Below are positions 19,355 to 28,894 of a DNA stretch of 64,000 nt, in pieces. The DNA lies in the NCBI GenBank assembly GCA_047615875.1, contig JBLHGU010000003.1, forward strand, positions 21,372 to 85,371, given 5' to 3'. A program made the position numbers and the translations under genes. The notes below the pieces were generated by a model. It saw only the letters and a list, made by a program, of their open reading frames with translations. It was not told the origin of the DNA and made no database searches. Every line of letters starts with the position of its first letter. The first letter of the stretch is position 1. The stretch is from JBLHGU01 sp047615875 (lineage in GTDB: Bacteria > Pseudomonadota > Gammaproteobacteria > Arenicellales > CAJQKF01).

Positions 19355-20416
19355 GTGTTTAAAAATAAGAAGCCAATCAGCCTGGGAGTCGATATTGGAT
19401 CGTCTTCAGTTAAGGTCATGGAAATGAGCGAGAGCCGGGAACGATACAAAGTAGAGCATTTCGCGGTCGAGCCGTTACCCAGAAACACAGTTGTGGAAAA
19501 CACCATAACTGATGTAGATCGAGTAGGAAAAGCAATTCGAACAGCTATTGCCAAGTCTGGCTCTAAGAGAAAACATGCCGTTGTAGCGGTGGCTGCAGCA
19601 CAGGCGATGAATAAAGTCATCAGTGTGCCCGGCGGGCTCAGTAGTTTGGACTTGGATGAACAGGTCAATATTGAAGCAGAACACCATATTCCCTACGCGA
19701 TTCATGATGTCAATCTCGATTTCGAAGCACTTGGCCCATCACTGGAGAATCCAGCCAACGATGAGGTGTTGCTTGCGGCCTGTCGTAAAGAAATTGTCGA
19801 AGAGCGAGTTGCGGTGCTGGAGGTTGCAGGGCTGAAAGTTACTGCAGTTGACATATCCTCTCTGGCTAATGAGAGAGGGTTTAGTTTAATTGCCCCTAGT
19901 CTGCCTGATCATGGAGTCGAAAAGGTAGTTGCTATCCTTGATTATGGCACTACGTCAAGTCATTTATATGTTGTGCACCGCAGGCAGTTGGTATATCACC
20001 GTGACTATCCCTTCGGTGGCAAAAGTTTAACCGAGAGTATTCAGCGTCGTTTTGGTATTTCCTATCAGGAAGCTGAGCACAAGAAACGTACCGGTGATTT
20101 GCCTGAAAACTATAAAGTAGACATATTGAGGCCATTTTTAGAATCTATGTCTCAAGAGGCTAATCGAGCAATTCAGCTGTTTTTGTCTTCGAGCAACTAT
20201 GATCATGTCGACAATGTATTTGTAACCGGAGGAAGTTCGGCATTGCCTAAAGTGGTAGAGAAAATCGGTGATAAAACCGGTGTTACTACCCGCCTGGCTA
20301 ATCCGTTTGTAAACACAAAAATCGGTTCTAATGTCGATAAAAAAAGACTTTATCGATATGCCCCGTTACTTGGAACAGTCTGTGGGTTGGCAATGCGCGG
20401 AGCTGCACGTGAGTAA
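19355..20416 (+). CDS. pilM: Type IV pilus inner-membrane platform protein PilM
   Basis: 353 residues starting at a GTG with AAAGG upstream. PilM has an actin/FtsA-like fold (SLGVDIGSSSVKVME at the N-terminus, AILDYGTTSSHLYV in the middle, VFVTGGSSALPKV near the end). It sits on the cytoplasmic face and binds the N-terminal tail of PilN. It is first in the pilMNOPQ operon and overlaps pilN by eight bases. Confidence 0.96.
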   Translation: MFKNKKPISLGVDIGSSSVKVMEMSESRERYKVEHFAVEPLPRNTVVENTITDVDRVGKAIRTAIAKSGSKRKHAVVAVAAAQAMNKVISVPGGLSSLDLDEQVNIEAEHHIPYAIHDVNLDFEALGPSLENPANDEVLLAACRKEIVEERVAVLEVAGLKVTAVDISSLANERGFSLIAPSLPDHGVEKVVAILDYGTTSSHLYVVHRRQLVYHRDYPFGGKSLTESIQRRFGISYQEAEHKKRTGDLPENYKVDILRPFLESMSQEANRAIQLFLSSSNYDHVDNVFVTGGSSALPKVVEKIGDKTGVTTRLANPFVNTKIGSNVDKKRLYRYAPLLGTVCGLAMRGAARE

Positions 20417-20984
20417 AATTAACCTCTTACCCTGGAGAGAAGAGGTACGTAATCAGCGATCCAGGTATTTGATGATTGGCAGTGTCAGCTTGTGGGTAAT
20501 CAGTGCACTGGTAGTCCTCGGTGTCAGTCAGTTTGTGACACATTTGCAGGAAGTTCAAAATGCTCGAAATGGCTTTCTGCGTGGTGAAATTAGTAAGCTG
20601 GATGATGAGATAAAGGAAATACAGGAACTGAGAGAGCGTCGAGATCGCCTGGTTTCCAGAATGGAGGTAATACAAGAATTGCAACGCGATCGCACCGAGT
20701 TGGTGCAGGTGATGGACGAGCTGGTCAGACTACAGCCTGATGGAGTTTATTTTTCTAAGATGGAAATTAAAGGCAAAAAAATGAAATTGATTGGCCGTGC
20801 CCAATCCAATACCCGGGTGTCCGCGCTAATGCGGAATTTGGAAGACTCGGCTCTGTTTCACAATCCGAACTTAAATATTATCGATGTAATTGAGGATGCC
20901 GAAGGCAAATTAAGCCAGTTCGATCTTGGCATATCCAGGGTTGGTCGTCAGCTTACAGCTGAGGAGCGCTTCAATGAGGGGTAG
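20409..20984 (+). CDS. pilN: Type IV pilus assembly protein PilN
   Basis: 191 residues from the GTG at 20409, chosen because KINLLPWREE is the conserved PilN N-terminus that binds PilM. An earlier ATG at 20331 would only add 26 residues inside pilM. One membrane helix is at ~21-45, then a coiled coil rich in E and R (~50-95), then a ferredoxin-like periplasmic domain. PilN pairs with PilO to form the alignment subcomplex between PilM and PilP. Confidence 0.94.
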   Translation: MSKINLLPWREEVRNQRSRYLMIGSVSLWVISALVVLGVSQFVTHLQEVQNARNGFLRGEISKLDDEIKEIQELRERRDRLVSRMEVIQELQRDRTELVQVMDELVRLQPDGVYFSKMEIKGKKMKLIGRAQSNTRVSALMRNLEDSALFHNPNLNIIDVIEDAEGKLSQFDLGISRVGRQLTAEERFNEG

Positions 20985-21023
20985 TGCGATTCGCTGCGTT
21001 CGTAGGTGGCTGGAAATAGTGTA

Positions 21024-21656
21024 ATGGCGATAGACTTTAGCGAACTACAGGATATAGATATATCCGATCTTAGTACCTGGCCGCAATGGTTTAAGGTTGC
21101 TATGACGTTTGTAGTATTTTTTGCGCTGATATACGCAGGCTACCATTTTATAGTAAGCGCTCAGCTAAAAGAGTTGAGGCAACTGGAACAACAGGAAAAA
21201 AGCCTTCGACAGGTATTTCTAGATCGCAAAGCCAAAGCCATCAATTTACCTCTTTACCGACAGCAATTAGAAGAGATTGAGCGTAATTTTGCGATTATGG
21301 TTGATCAGTTGCCGGACAAAACCGAGGTGCCGCAGCTTCTCATTGACATTACTCAGGCCGGATTATCGAGGGGCCTTGAGTTTCTGCGTTTCAAGCCCAA
21401 CAATACACGTGAGGGAGATTTCTACGAAACTTTACCTATCAATCTTACAGTGCGCGGTACCTATCATCAAATGGGGAACTTCGTCAGTGATCTGGCAGCA
21501 TTGCCTAGAATCGTCACCATGGGCAATGTAATCATCAATGGTGAGCCCAGTGGAATCCTAAATGTCCGGGCTGTTATCAGAACTTACCGTTATCAGGATG
21601 AATTTGAAATCAGGGGCGGTGATAGTGACGCCCGTGTACGTAAAGTCCGCGATTAA
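21024..21656 (+). CDS. pilO: Type IV pilus assembly protein PilO
   Basis: 210 residues from the ATG at 21024; a GTG at 21006 in the same frame is the alternative. It has one membrane helix (FKVAMTFVVFFALIYAGYHF, ~26-45), a coiled coil (LKELRQLEQQEKSLRQ) and a periplasmic ferredoxin-like domain (LTVRGTYHQMGNFVSDLAALPRIV). It forms heterodimers with PilN. It precedes pilP by two bases. Confidence 0.94.
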   Translation: MAIDFSELQDIDISDLSTWPQWFKVAMTFVVFFALIYAGYHFIVSAQLKELRQLEQQEKSLRQVFLDRKAKAINLPLYRQQLEEIERNFAIMVDQLPDKTEVPQLLIDITQAGLSRGLEFLRFKPNNTREGDFYETLPINLTVRGTYHQMGNFVSDLAALPRIVTMGNVIINGEPSGILNVRAVIRTYRYQDEFEIRGGDSDARVRKVRD

Positions 21657-21658
21657 TC

Positions 21659-22213
21659 ATGCCAGCTTTTAATTCAAGGTTGTATGGTCCCAGGTTGCCC
21701 GCACAAGCTTTTGTCGCCGCCATGATCGTAATGCTCGCGGGTTGTTTGCCTGACTCCAGTCTTTCTGATTTGCGTCGGTTTACTCGTGAGGCCTATCAGG
21801 ATAGATCCCCTGAAGTTGATCCGTTGCCCGCAATGGAGCCCTACGAAGGGTTTCGCTACGGCGCAAGTGATGAGCCGGAACCTTTTTCAGCTGAAAACTT
21901 AAGAGATACGGAGCCTCAGCAAAATGATTTAGTGCTTGAAAAATTTCAACCCGAGCGTCGACGTGAACATCTCGAGCAGTTTCCACTAGACGCTTTGACC
22001 ATGGTTGGTGCTATGTTTCAGGAGACGGGTTCCTGGGCTCTTATTGGCACACCGGATGGTGGCACGCATCGTGTCACATTAGGTAACCATCTTGGTCAAC
22101 AAAATGGTAAGATCATCGAAATAAATGAGCAGGACGTGGTTTTGAGAGAGGTGGTGCGTGGCCCAGCGGGCCAATGGGAGGAAAGAAAGACCACAATTAC
22201 CCTGTTACAATAG
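21659..22213 (+). CDS. pilP: Type IV pilus lipoprotein PilP
   Basis: 184 residues. A signal peptide ends in the lipobox MLAGC. A disordered linker contains FTREAYQDRSPEVDPLP, which in studied PilP proteins binds PilNO. The C-terminal beta domain (MVGAMFQETGSWALIGTPDGGTHRVTLGNHLGQQNGKI) docks on the secretin PilQ. It joins the inner-membrane complex to the outer-membrane pore. The gene ends 41 bases before the chosen pilQ start. Confidence 0.94.
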   Translation: MPAFNSRLYGPRLPAQAFVAAMIVMLAGCLPDSSLSDLRRFTREAYQDRSPEVDPLPAMEPYEGFRYGASDEPEPFSAENLRDTEPQQNDLVLEKFQPERRREHLEQFPLDALTMVGAMFQETGSWALIGTPDGGTHRVTLGNHLGQQNGKIIEINEQDVVLREVVRGPAGQWEERKTTITLLQ

Positions 22214-22254
22214 CTTACATTTCACTTAATTATCGCACCCAATACAGATTAAAC

Positions 22255-25200
22255 ATGCAAGTAAACGTATCATCAGGGCTTAGGAAAGTTACGTGTGGCA
22301 TGTCTCTTGCCACATTATTGATTTCCTTGCCAGTAATTGCCGCGGAATTGTCTGGACTACAATGGAACGACACTGGCACCCCCGTTTTTTCTGTAGTCTC
22401 TTCAACCCCTGACGCGGGGATAAAAGATTTTAAAACAGAAGTACTCGATAATGGGTATCGGTTAAGGGTCTATTTTCCAGGTGATGATCTCGCGAAAAAT
22501 ATTCGTGATATCGGGGCGGTAGGTATAGTAAGGGGCGTTTTTCCCTACATGACTGATGAACCCACCAGAGCAAACTTTGACATTCTTTTAAAAACGCCCG
22601 GTCATCTGAGTGTATCGACAACAGCGACTGGGTATGCTGTTTCTATAGTTGAAGGAGCTGGTGAGACCATTGTCGTTGAAGACGCCGATCTTAATCAGCC
22701 TGAGATTGTCGTAGGTGTATTGAAAGATACAAACAATGCTATAAGCGAGCCAGATGCAATCGAGTCAGATACATCCGAAATGTCAGAGCTAGAGCAGTTG
22801 GTGTTGCAAGAAATTCAGCAGCAGGAGCAGCCTGCAGCAGTTGTTGAAGAAAGTGTAAGCATCCCTGTTGCGGCAGAGATACTACCTGTAGTTGCGGCAG
22901 AAATACTACCTGTAATGGAGAAAGTTGCTAAAAATTCAACTACATCCAGTAATCGCCCACGGATTGTTTTACAACCAGTTAAAGCATCTAAGCCCGAAAT
23001 AATGGCGGTACAGGAATTAAAGCCGGATGTGGTTGATTCCAGCCAGATGGTTGAGCAAAAAGAGCTAGACAACATCCCTGATACTGCTATCGCTGATACT
23101 GCTATCGCTGATACTGCTATCGCTGATACTGCTATCGCTGATACTGCTATCGCTGATACTGCTACGATTAAGGTCGAGCCACAAATTCTCGTTGCGCAAG
23201 TGAATAGCGGCAACAGCACGTTGTCTCTAAGTACCGCTGAAGTTCGCGCGCCAGAGATTAAGTTGACCAGCTCAGAACCTCAGGTAGTTGCAACTAGCAC
23301 ACGCGTTGCTCCAGAGGGATCACGTACTCTGAGTAATATCCAGTATGCCCAGTTTCCTGGTGGGAAATTGCAGATTAATTTAAATGTAAATACCGATGGT
23401 CTGGAACCAGGGGTATTTCGCACCAATAACCCTCCTCGGGTGATAGTTGATTTCTTTGATACAAAAAACGCTGTAGCCGAAACGATTCAGCGTGTTGGCA
23501 TAGGTGCGATTGAAAGTATTGTTACCGCTGAAACAGATGATCGTACCAGAGTGATATTAAATCTTGTTGCAGCCGTGGACTTCGAGCAACGGCTGACGAG
23601 CGATGGATTAGTTCTTGTTTTGGAATCACCATCGGATAGACAGCTTGCAGATACCATGCGTGCCAAGCCGCGGTTTGATAATGGTAATGGCCAACGCCTT
23701 AACTTTTCTGTCACAGATATTGATTTTAGACGATCCGTAGAAGGTGGTGGAACCGTTAGCATAAAGCTGAGTTCGGATGAAGTAGGTATTGATGTTCGTG
23801 AAGAAGCTGGCGAAATTTTGATTGATTTGCCCGGTACTTCATTGCCAGCAGCTCTGGAGAAACGTTTAGACGTGGCGGATTTTGCTACGCCGGTTCAAAC
23901 AATAGACACCTTTTTTACTGGCGCAGGGACCCGTGTGATCGTCAGTCCCGTAGGTCAATATTCCCATTCGTCCTATCAAGTTGGTGATACGCTAACCTTG
24001 CAAATTAACCCACCAACAGCGCTGGAAGTAGAGCGCGAACCAGATGAGTTTGGTTATGTTGGGGAGAAGTTATCGTTTAATTTTCAAAAGATTACCGTAC
24101 GAGCAGCACTGCAGGTTATTGCCGACTTTACTGGTTTGAACTTCGTTACCAGTGATAGTGTAACCGGTGATTTAAGCCTGCGGCTAAAAGATGTGCCCTG
24201 GGACCAGGCACTCGATACAATTTTGCAAGTTAAAGGGTTGGCCAAACGACAAAAGGGTAATGTGATCTGGGTAGCCCCGGCCGAAGAAATCGCTGCGAAG
24301 GAACGCCAGACTTTCGAGGCGGAATCCCAGGCATTGTTACTGGAACCTCTTGTATCCGAATTAATTCAGGTTAACTATGCAAAAGCTAGGGAACTCAGTG
24401 AAATTCTGAAATCCAGGCGAGCAATTGAATCTGGTGTGCAAGGCTCACTATTTGGTAGCGTATCGGTGTCAGACCAGCAAACCGATGATAATTCTCTTTT
24501 ATCTAACAGAGGTAGTGTCGCGGTTGACGATCGAACCAATACGTTGCTTGTTCAGGATACACGGGCAAAAATTGGTCAAATACGAAAAATGATTGCCAAG
24601 CTTGATCGACCGGTTCGACAGGTATTAATTGAAACACGAATCGTTGAAGCTAATGAAGATTTTAGTCGCAACATTGGCGCTCGACTTGGCTTTACACGCT
24701 TAACAGAGAATGCTCGTTTGCCAGGCACCTCAGATACTAATATTGGTACTTTTGCTGGCTCAAGTTCTATTGAAAACAATAGTACAGTTTTGAGTGCTGG
24801 GCCAAACAGTGGTAATGGAATCAGTGTGAATTTGGGAGCAGACGGGGTCAGCGGACTTCCTGCAGCGTCCTATGCCTTTTCGTTGGCTAAGGCGGGAGCC
24901 GGATTTGCGCATTTGATAGATCTTGAAATTTCAGCTCTTGAAGCCGAAGGCAATGGCAAAGTAATTGCGAATCCCAGACTGTTAACAACTGACCAACATG
25001 AAGCTTCAATTCAGCAAGGTCAGGAACGAGTGTTCACCACTAGTGTTCTGGGCGAGGGTGGTGTTGTAACGAAAAAGGCCGTGTTAGGATTAACAGTTAC
25101 GCCTCAGATTACTCCCGATGATCGATTAATCCTGGATGTGTCTATTAGTAAGGATTCTTTTTCAGCAGCCGATGCCAGCACTATAAACACCAAGGCCGTG

Positions 25201-25413
25201 CAAACTAAGGTGTTACTGGATAACGGTGAGACAGTGGTTATCGGAGGTATTTACGAACAGATTCAGGCTGAATCAACTACTAAAGTCCCATTGCTTGGTG
25301 ACATTCCTATATTAGGAAATTTGTTTAAAAAGCGAAACCTGGTTGATAACCGGACAGAGCTGTTAATTTTTCTTACTCCGCGAATCCTGAGTCCGGCGTT
25401 AACCGCGCAATAA
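22255..25413 (+). CDS. pilQ: Type IV pilus secretin PilQ, enlarged
   Basis: 1052 residues from the ATG at 22255; an earlier start at 22174 lies inside pilP and lacks a signal-peptide context. The signal peptide ends near PVIAA. AMIN peptidoglycan-binding domains lie at roughly residues 25-145, 350-460 and 470-590. The STN domain (KLSFNFQKITVRAALQVIADFTGLNFV), an N1 domain and the secretin barrel (NPRLLTTDQHEASIQQGQ, VVIGGIYE) follow. It is longer than most PilQ because of a Pro/Glu/Ala-rich linker at ~150-345 that contains a DNA tandem repeat encoding DTAIA units. Outer membrane multimer; the exit pore of the pilus. Confidence 0.95.
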   Translation: MQVNVSSGLRKVTCGMSLATLLISLPVIAAELSGLQWNDTGTPVFSVVSSTPDAGIKDFKTEVLDNGYRLRVYFPGDDLAKNIRDIGAVGIVRGVFPYMTDEPTRANFDILLKTPGHLSVSTTATGYAVSIVEGAGETIVVEDADLNQPEIVVGVLKDTNNAISEPDAIESDTSEMSELEQLVLQEIQQQEQPAAVVEESVSIPVAAEILPVVAAEILPVMEKVAKNSTTSSNRPRIVLQPVKASKPEIMAVQELKPDVVDSSQMVEQKELDNIPDTAIADTAIADTAIADTAIADTAIADTATIKVEPQILVAQVNSGNSTLSLSTAEVRAPEIKLTSSEPQVVATSTRVAPEGSRTLSNIQYAQFPGGKLQINLNVNTDGLEPGVFRTNNPPRVIVDFFDTKNAVAETIQRVGIGAIESIVTAETDDRTRVILNLVAAVDFEQRLTSDGLVLVLESPSDRQLADTMRAKPRFDNGNGQRLNFSVTDIDFRRSVEGGGTVSIKLSSDEVGIDVREEAGEILIDLPGTSLPAALEKRLDVADFATPVQTIDTFFTGAGTRVIVSPVGQYSHSSYQVGDTLTLQINPPTALEVEREPDEFGYVGEKLSFNFQKITVRAALQVIADFTGLNFVTSDSVTGDLSLRLKDVPWDQALDTILQVKGLAKRQKGNVIWVAPAEEIAAKERQTFEAESQALLLEPLVSELIQVNYAKARELSEILKSRRAIESGVQGSLFGSVSVSDQQTDDNSLLSNRGSVAVDDRTNTLLVQDTRAKIGQIRKMIAKLDRPVRQVLIETRIVEANEDFSRNIGARLGFTRLTENARLPGTSDTNIGTFAGSSSIENNSTVLSAGPNSGNGISVNLGADGVSGLPAASYAFSLAKAGAGFAHLIDLEISALEAEGNGKVIANPRLLTTDQHEASIQQGQERVFTTSVLGEGGVVTKKAVLGLTVTPQITPDDRLILDVSISKDSFSAADASTINTKAVQTKVLLDNGETVVIGGIYEQIQAESTTKVPLLGDIPILGNLFKKRNLVDNRTELLIFLTPRILSPALTAQ
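23080..23163 (+). repeat. 15-bp tandem repeat inside pilQ
   Basis: Five perfect copies of GATACTGCTATCGCT from 23080 to 23154, plus nine bases of a sixth (to 23163). Each unit encodes Asp-Thr-Ala-Ile-Ala. Because the unit is five codons, copy-number changes would alter linker length without a frameshift. Confidence 0.95.
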
Positions 25414-25486
25414 GATCCCAGTCGTAAATTCGTGAGTCCCTTGTACTTAACAGCGGCCTGATTCGGGTGGCTGAGAAATTCTTCTT

Positions 25487-26005
25487 TTGAGCATACAGAA
25501 CCTGATCCTGGTTGGCCCTATGGGGGTCGGTAAAACCACTGTTGGTAAGGCATTGGCGAAAGTCACGGGCCGTGAATTTGTCGATCTTGACCAGGAGATT
25601 GAATATCGCACTGGTGTAAGCATCCCTACTATCTTTGATATTGAAGGCGAGGATGGATTTCGTAAGCGCGAAACAGAAATTATCCAGGAGTATACGGATA
25701 AGAGTAATCTGGTTATAGCGACGGGTGGTGGAGCGGTTGGGCGCAGTGAGAATAGAAAAGCAATTACTCGATCTGCTTTGGTCATTTATCTTAAAGCTCC
25801 AGTAGAAGTTCTTATTCAAAGAACCCGCAATAATCGCAATCGCCCACTGCTGAACGATCGTGACCCAGCTTCAACACTTATTAATTTAATGGAAGAACGT
25901 GAACCCCTGTACCAGGAGGTGGCTGACATTGTGATAGAAGTAGATGATCGCGCCCCAGGTAGTCTTTGTAAACGTATCGTGAAGCAAATCGAAGAAATTA
26001 CATGA
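25487..26005 (+). CDS. aroK: Shikimate kinase
   Basis: 172 residues from a TTG start (TTG AGC ATA CAG AAC), the codon that places the P-loop GPMGVGKTT at its normal position. It phosphorylates shikimate at the 3-hydroxyl in the chorismate pathway. FVDLDQEIEYRTGVSIPTIF, EDGFRKRE and IATGGGAV carry the shikimate-binding Asp, Arg and Gly residues. It overlaps aroB by four bases (ATGA) and follows pilQ, the conserved pil-aro arrangement. Confidence 0.95.
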   Translation: MSIQNLILVGPMGVGKTTVGKALAKVTGREFVDLDQEIEYRTGVSIPTIFDIEGEDGFRKRETEIIQEYTDKSNLVIATGGGAVGRSENRKAITRSALVIYLKAPVEVLIQRTRNNRNRPLLNDRDPASTLINLMEEREPLYQEVADIVIEVDDRAPGSLCKRIVKQIEEIT

Positions 26006-27075
26006 TCACGCTGGAAGTTGATCTGGCAGATAGAAGTTATCCAATACATATCGGTCGGTCATTACTGGAGCAACCTGAGCTAGTAACCTCACATATACGA
26101 GGTAGTAAAGTGATGGTGGTAAGTAATAAAACCATTGCACCACTATACCTGGATAGATTATTGCAAGGACTGGCTGGTTTCGAGACTCACACCTGCATTC
26201 TGGAAGATGGCGAACAATTCAAGAATCTACAGGTTGCTGAAACCATTTTTGAAGCATTACTTGAAGTGCCTTGTGATCGCCGTACAACGATAATTGCGTT
26301 GGGTGGTGGAGTCGTTGGTGATATTGCTGGTTTTGCGGCCGGTTGTTATCAGAGAGGCATACCTTTCATACAAATTCCAACGACTTTATTATCTCAGGTC
26401 GATTCTTCTGTTGGAGGCAAAACTGCCGTCAATTCCCGTCTTGGGAAAAATATGATAGGCCTGTTTTATCAACCACAATGTGTCATCGCAGATTCTGCGG
26501 TGCTGCATACGTTACCAAAACGTGAGCTTGCGTCAGGTGTTGCAGAGGTAATTAAAACAGCGTTGATTAAAGACGCTAGTTTTTTTCATTGGCTGGAAAA
26601 TAATCACCAGGCGTTGTTGTCCCTAGATCCCGCGGCAGTTTCCCACACCGTAGCGAATTGTTGTCGAATAAAGGCCCAGGTTGTCGCAGAGGACGAAACT
26701 GAACAGGGCGTTCGTGCACTACTCAATCTTGGACATACATTTGGCCACGCGATCGAGACAGGTATGGGATACGGTACCTGGTTGCACGGTGAGGCAGTGG
26801 CGGCTGGTATGTGTATGGCTGCTAGAATGTCACAAAGAATGGGCCTGATGACCGAGAATGAAGTAGGGCGTATTGTAGATTTGATATCAGCCTGTAATTT
26901 ACCTGTCGGACCTCCAGCGGAGCTAGGGCCAGATCAATTTTTGGACTTAATGAAAGTGGATAAAAAGGCTGATCAAGGACGAATTCAACTGATTCTACTT
27001 AAGCAAATCGGTCAGGCGTTTATGACTGGCGACTACAATATGGAATATCTAATTATGGAATGTAATGGCGAATAG
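26002..27075 (+). CDS. aroB: 3-dehydroquinate synthase
   Basis: 357 residues, full length. It cyclises DAHP to 3-dehydroquinate using NAD and a divalent metal. The NAD-binding GGGVVGDIAGFAAG and QIPTTLLSQVDSSVGGKT motifs and the metal-binding Glu and His residues (SGVAEVIK, LNLGHTFGHAIE, HGEAVAAGM) are all present. It is translationally coupled to aroK. Confidence 0.96.
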   Translation: MITLEVDLADRSYPIHIGRSLLEQPELVTSHIRGSKVMVVSNKTIAPLYLDRLLQGLAGFETHTCILEDGEQFKNLQVAETIFEALLEVPCDRRTTIIALGGGVVGDIAGFAAGCYQRGIPFIQIPTTLLSQVDSSVGGKTAVNSRLGKNMIGLFYQPQCVIADSAVLHTLPKRELASGVAEVIKTALIKDASFFHWLENNHQALLSLDPAAVSHTVANCCRIKAQVVAEDETEQGVRALLNLGHTFGHAIETGMGYGTWLHGEAVAAGMCMAARMSQRMGLMTENEVGRIVDLISACNLPVGPPAELGPDQFLDLMKVDKKADQGRIQLILLKQIGQAFMTGDYNMEYLIMECNGE

Positions 27076-27339
27076 TCATAAGGCCTGATTTACCCTGCCT
27101 TGTTAGTAATAGAAGCATGTAGAGTATTCAGTAAAAACTGATTATCCAGCCATACAATGAAATCACTAAAAAATCAGCCAGATATTGCTACTAGCAATAG
27201 CGGTGACGTAAACTAGTGTCTAGATGCCGACCCGAATACTTCCGGTTCGGTTTCTGCCAGTAAATTAGTTGTAATCACATGGGTATCTATCTTTAGTTAT
27301 GTAGCCACCCGTTTTAAATATTTTTACCAGAACGCCTTT

Positions 27340-27678
27340 ATGATTCCTGTGCAATTTAAACCCACATTGTTTGTGGTTACTGTCCTGATGGTACTAGCCG
27401 GTTGTGCTAACCATCATGGCGCGGCGTTTATCAAAACTAATCCTCCCGGTGCTGAGGTGGTTAATATGGAGGATGATACGGTGTTGGGCGTATCTCCGGT
27501 GAAAGTATGGTGGCGTGAGGGTAAGGAGGAACGAAAATTTATCAATGTTCGTGTACAAAAAATAGGCTACCGAGATAAAACCGCATCATTTTGGGTTAGC
27601 CTGCGACACGGCAACAAAGAAGCTGCCCTGCTTGAGCCACAATTTGTAGAAATTAAATTGGATAAAACGAATGATTAA
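27340..27678 (+). CDS. Small lipoprotein with PEGA-like fold
   Basis: 112 residues. The signal peptide ends in VLAGC, a lipobox. The mature part has KTNPPGAEVVNMEDDTVLGVSPVKVWW, the pattern of PEGA-type beta domains (P-x-G-A-x-V ... G-x-T/S-P). Its last bases overlap the start of a second, related lipoprotein gene by eight bases, so the pair is co-translated. Envelope role unknown; PEGA-like lipoproteins usually sit at the cell surface. Confidence 0.7.
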   Translation: MIPVQFKPTLFVVTVLMVLAGCANHHGAAFIKTNPPGAEVVNMEDDTVLGVSPVKVWWREGKEERKFINVRVQKIGYRDKTASFWVSLRHGNKEAALLEPQFVEIKLDKTND

Positions 27679-28030
27679 AACTTTGTTTATCGCAACCTCT
27701 TTGTTGCTTCTTGGAGGCTGTGCTTCCACTAAAATATTGCCGATGACTATACAGTCTGATCCACTAGGCGCACATGTTTTATATCAGGTACAAAGTAAGG
27801 TGAAAGGATCGGCAGGCACTACGGACTGGATTTATCTGGGCCTGACGCCGCTGGATGTGCGGCGAGAGGTAGGTAAAACCCAGCTTAAAAAAGCCGACGC
27901 TTTCATTTTAAAAGTAATTAAAGATGGTTTTCTCGACCAGCAAAAAGCACTTACCGGTGATGAACTACTTGATCAGATAGACAGCAAAGGCCGAGTGTTC
28001 TGGAATCCCCGGTTGGTTAACGTCAACTAA
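27671..28030 (+). CDS. Small lipoprotein, partner of the preceding gene
   Basis: 119 residues with a signal peptide ending LLGGC. The mature region (TIQSDPLGAHVLYQVQSKVKG...WIYLGLTPLDVRREV) repeats the PEGA-like pattern of the gene before it, so the two are probably diverged duplicates. It overlaps that gene by eight bases. pyrF follows 25 bases later and may share the transcript. Function unknown. Confidence 0.68.
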   Translation: MIKTLFIATSLLLLGGCASTKILPMTIQSDPLGAHVLYQVQSKVKGSAGTTDWIYLGLTPLDVRREVGKTQLKKADAFILKVIKDGFLDQQKALTGDELLDQIDSKGRVFWNPRLVNVN

Positions 28031-28055
28031 GTTAATTTTCACAAAAAGTATTTCA

Positions 28056-28763
28056 ATGCACGATCGTAATTCCATACTGGCTGAGCAACGCCTTATTGTT
28101 CCACTGGATGTTCCTGAAATTGACCAGGCGAAAGCTATGGTCGAGAGCCTCGGGAATAATGTGGTTTTTTATAAAATCGGTCTCGAGCTGTTTATGTCGC
28201 GGGGATTTTTTGAATTGCTTGACTGGCTGCGAGATCGTCAGAAGCTGGTATTCGTTGATCTAAAGTTTTTCGATATACCCGCAACGGTTGCCCGTGCGGT
28301 CAGTCGTTTAAACGGTACGGGTGTAACGTTTACAACGGTGCACGGTAATGACTCCATGATGGCCGCGGCCGCGGAAGCTGCCAAAGATGTATCTGTGCTA
28401 GCAGTTACCGTTCTAACCAGCATTGACCGAGGCGATCTCGATGATCTAGGGTTTCAATGCAATGTTGATGAACTGGTTATGTCTCGTGCAAAACGTGCAG
28501 TAGAGCATGGTTGTGCTGGTGTGGTCGCCTCTGGTCAGGAAGCGAAACCGATGCGCGAAGCCCTGGGCGATCGATTACTTATCGTCTCGCCAGGAATTCG
28601 GCCAATAGACAATCGAGGTGATGATCAGAAAAGAGTGGTTACTGTTGAGCAGGCCTTCGATTATGGTGCGGATTATATTGTTGTTGGACGCCCCATTAGA
28701 GATGCCGAAGACCCAGCTGCAGCCGCTGCTGCTATCCAGAAGCAGATCAAAGCATCGGTATAG
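28056..28763 (+). CDS. pyrF: Orotidine 5'-phosphate decarboxylase
   Basis: 235 residues, the bacterial type I length. It makes UMP from OMP, the last step of pyrimidine synthesis. The catalytic D-x-K-x-x-D tetrad region reads FVDLKFFDIPATVARA, and the phosphate-binding end has VSPGIRP and DYIVVGRPI. Cytosolic. It lies between a lipoprotein pair and hemE, all on the plus strand. Confidence 0.96.
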   Translation: MHDRNSILAEQRLIVPLDVPEIDQAKAMVESLGNNVVFYKIGLELFMSRGFFELLDWLRDRQKLVFVDLKFFDIPATVARAVSRLNGTGVTFTTVHGNDSMMAAAAEAAKDVSVLAVTVLTSIDRGDLDDLGFQCNVDELVMSRAKRAVEHGCAGVVASGQEAKPMREALGDRLLIVSPGIRPIDNRGDDQKRVVTVEQAFDYGADYIVVGRPIRDAEDPAAAAAAIQKQIKASV

Positions 28764-28812
28764 CAATAGAGATAGAACTCGCTGTAAAAGCTCTAATGAG
28801 GATTAAGACTCA

Positions 28813-28839
28813 ACTTACCCCACTTACCCCACTTACCCC
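28813..28839 (+). repeat. Three perfect 9-bp tandem repeats before hemE
   Basis: ACTTACCCC occurs three times head to tail, 55 bases before the hemE start. It is non-coding. Changes in copy number would alter leader or promoter spacing in steps of nine. Confidence 0.9.
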
Positions 28840-28894
28840 GTAATATGAAACTCCTTGAGATTTCAACTCCGGGAATTACTGGTAGTAATTTAAA

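Noticed and set aside
23080..23163. Possible CRISPR-like repeats
   Set aside because: Units are directly adjacent with no spacers and encode an in-frame peptide repeat.
22815..23219. Minus-strand frame with VSAIA repeats
   Set aside because: It is the complement of the pilQ tandem repeat and linker; no signal or family features.
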